The translations under genes and the position numbers were made by a program. Shown here piece by piece: positions 4,796 through 5,762 of a stretch of 5,762 nucleotides of DNA; the stretch's first letter is position 1; each line of letters opens with the position of its first letter. This DNA is from Bacillota bacterium (GTDB lineage Bacteria; Bacillota; Dethiobacteria; Dethiobacterales; Dethiobacteraceae). The notes under the pieces are model-generated. The model ran no database searches. It saw only the letters and a program-made list of their open reading frames with translations, and was not told the origin of the DNA. The DNA lies in the NCBI GenBank assembly GCA_012841735.1, contig DUUE01000160.1, positions 1 through 5,762 on the forward strand, in the 5' to 3' direction.

Positions 4796-5762
4796 ACTGC
4801 CTTTCCCGCAAAGAAAACGGCGATCCTGCTCCCGCTTTCTTCCGCGCAGCAAGCCGGCCGACCGCCAGGATCAGCAGGCTGGCAAGCAGCCCCGGGAAGA
4901 TCGGTTCAACCGGCCACGGCTGCAATACGAACCATGCCAGCACCACAAGGGGTGCCAAAATTGCCGCCCATGTCCCCGCCTTGCCGCCGATTTTTCCCGG
5001 CAGGAAAAGAGCGGTAATCATGGGCAGGAAAGCCGCTACGCCGCGAAAGCCGTGAGACAGGTATGCCCATTCCAGGATCATGGCGTCGGCGCCGGACACC
5101 AGCACCACAGCCAGTGACAGCCCGAATAAAGCAAGTATTAAGATACGGGACACGGCCAGGACTTTTTTGTCACCGGCCCGGGGACAGAGACGCTGGTAAA
5201 TATCCCTGTTTAAAATGGTACAGATACCCAGCGCCAGGCCTGCGCCGGTACCGATGGCGGCAAAAAACAGTGTGGCAAGGACAACCCCGGAAAGCCATGC
5301 CGGCAAATACCGGACAATAAAAAGGGGCAGCGCCTGGACAGCCGTAATTTCTGGATGTTGCACCCTCATATAGAGGCCGATGAAAACACCGCCCAGTCCG
5401 ATCAGCGGACCGATAACTGCACTGAGCAGCGTGCCCGTGCGCGAGGCGCGCAGGCTCCTGGCGGCCATAATGGCCTGCAGGTAAAGCTGCCCTGTAAGCA
5501 CTCCGATAAGAAGGGAAACAAGCGTGGAAAGATCTTTTCCCGGTGTGTTGACGAAAAAGGTAAAAAAGGGATCGCGGGGCAGCATTGCCGCCATCTCCCC
5601 CGCTCCGCCAAAGAACCGCAGGGCCAGCAGACCACCGGCGAGCAGACTTGCAGCCGTCAGGATTGTTTTCGCCGTTCCCAGTATGCCGGCACCCCACACG
5701 CCGCCAAATAAAATATAGACAATCATGAGCACAACCGCCAGGACGGCAGCCGTGGTAAAAGG
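4794..5762 (-). CDS. Sodium:solute symporter (SSS)-like transporter, C-terminal part (runs off right edge)
   Basis: The minus frame is open from the window edge to the TAA at 4796-4794, 322 residues, with no start or ribosome site inside, so the N-terminal part lies outside. An internal GTG near 5732 is not a likely start because the frame and a membrane segment continue upstream. The fragment has about eight or nine hydrophobic segments, near residues 5-25, 31-52, 78-100, 110-131, 157-183, 201-223, 227-255, 263-282 and 288-304. YILFGGVWGAGILGTAKTILT (16-36) fits the SSS 'Yt..GG.wa...TD..Q' region, TGQLYLQAIMAARSLRASRTG (90-110) the next conserved loop, and AAIGTGAGLALGICTILNRDIYQRL (168-192) the region ending in the family's D-Y motif. 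Family members import sugars, amino acids, carboxylates or vitamins with Na+. The substrate is unknown. It is convergent with the second SBP gene and shares its terminator. Confidence 0.75.
   Translation of the reverse strand, partial: PFTTAAVLAVVLMIVYILFGGVWGAGILGTAKTILTAASLLAGGLLALRFFGGAGEMAAMLPRDPFFTFFVNTPGKDLSTLVSLLIGVLTGQLYLQAIMAARSLRASRTGTLLSAVIGPLIGLGGVFIGLYMRVQHPEITAVQALPLFIVRYLPAWLSGVVLATLFFAAIGTGAGLALGICTILNRDIYQRLCPRAGDKKVLAVSRILILALFGLSLAVVLVSGADAMILEWAYLSHGFRGVAAFLPMITALFLPGKIGGKAGTWAAILAPLVVLAWFVLQPWPVEPIFPGLLASLLILAVGRLAARKKAGAGSPFSLRERQ

Noticed and set aside
1..5762. CRISPR arrays, tRNA or rRNA genes, insertion sequences
   Set aside because: No regularly spaced repeats, no tRNA-like cloverleaf or rRNA-like sequence, and no transposase or terminal inverted repeats were seen. 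The only large repeat is the SBP unit duplication.

Overview
The window looks like an accessory or nutrient-uptake locus of a low-to-mid GC Gram-positive bacterium, most likely an anaerobic Clostridia/Peptococcaceae-type Firmicute. The basis is strong AAGGAGG ribosome sites, Gram-positive style lipoprotein signal peptides, sigma-A-like promoters with 17-bp spacers, and U-tailed intrinsic terminators after both complete genes. The taxon is an inference from style, not from a marker gene.

Layout from left to right. Positions 1-591 (minus) hold the first 197 residues of an M24-family (Xaa-Pro aminopeptidase/creatinase-like) protein that runs off the left edge. Positions 592-1257 carry no protein gene. 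They contain a candidate ~103-nt structured small RNA, or a terminated leader, with its own promoter and U8 terminator (834-971), followed by a strong promoter (1034-1062) and a ~189-nt leader. Positions 1258-2856 and 3156-4757 (plus) encode two closely related family-5 extracytoplasmic solute-binding lipoproteins (peptide/nickel/opine type). Each is a self-contained transcription unit with promoter, ~189-nt leader, AAGGAGG ribosome site, gene and intrinsic terminator. Positions 4794-5762 (minus) hold the C-terminal 322 residues of a sodium:solute symporter-like membrane protein that runs off the right edge. It converges on the second binding-protein gene and shares the terminator with it.

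The two binding-protein units look like a tandem duplication of a complete transcription unit. The distance from the -35 box to the start codon is 224 nt in both, the terminators share the same stem core, and the mature proteins are roughly 70% identical by eye. No ABC permease or ATPase gene is present, so the binding proteins are orphans within this window. A secreted-side peptide-binding theme (two SBPs), an intracellular proline-peptidase-type enzyme and a secondary transporter together suggest peptide or amino-acid scavenging, but that link is inference from proximity.

The most interesting points are non-coding: (1) the equal-length leaders of the two SBP genes, which share a G-rich motif followed by ATGCTT and can each close a long-range helix using different base pairs; and (2) the three-hairpin, U-tailed RNA candidate upstream. 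Neither matches a riboswitch class I can recognise by eye.
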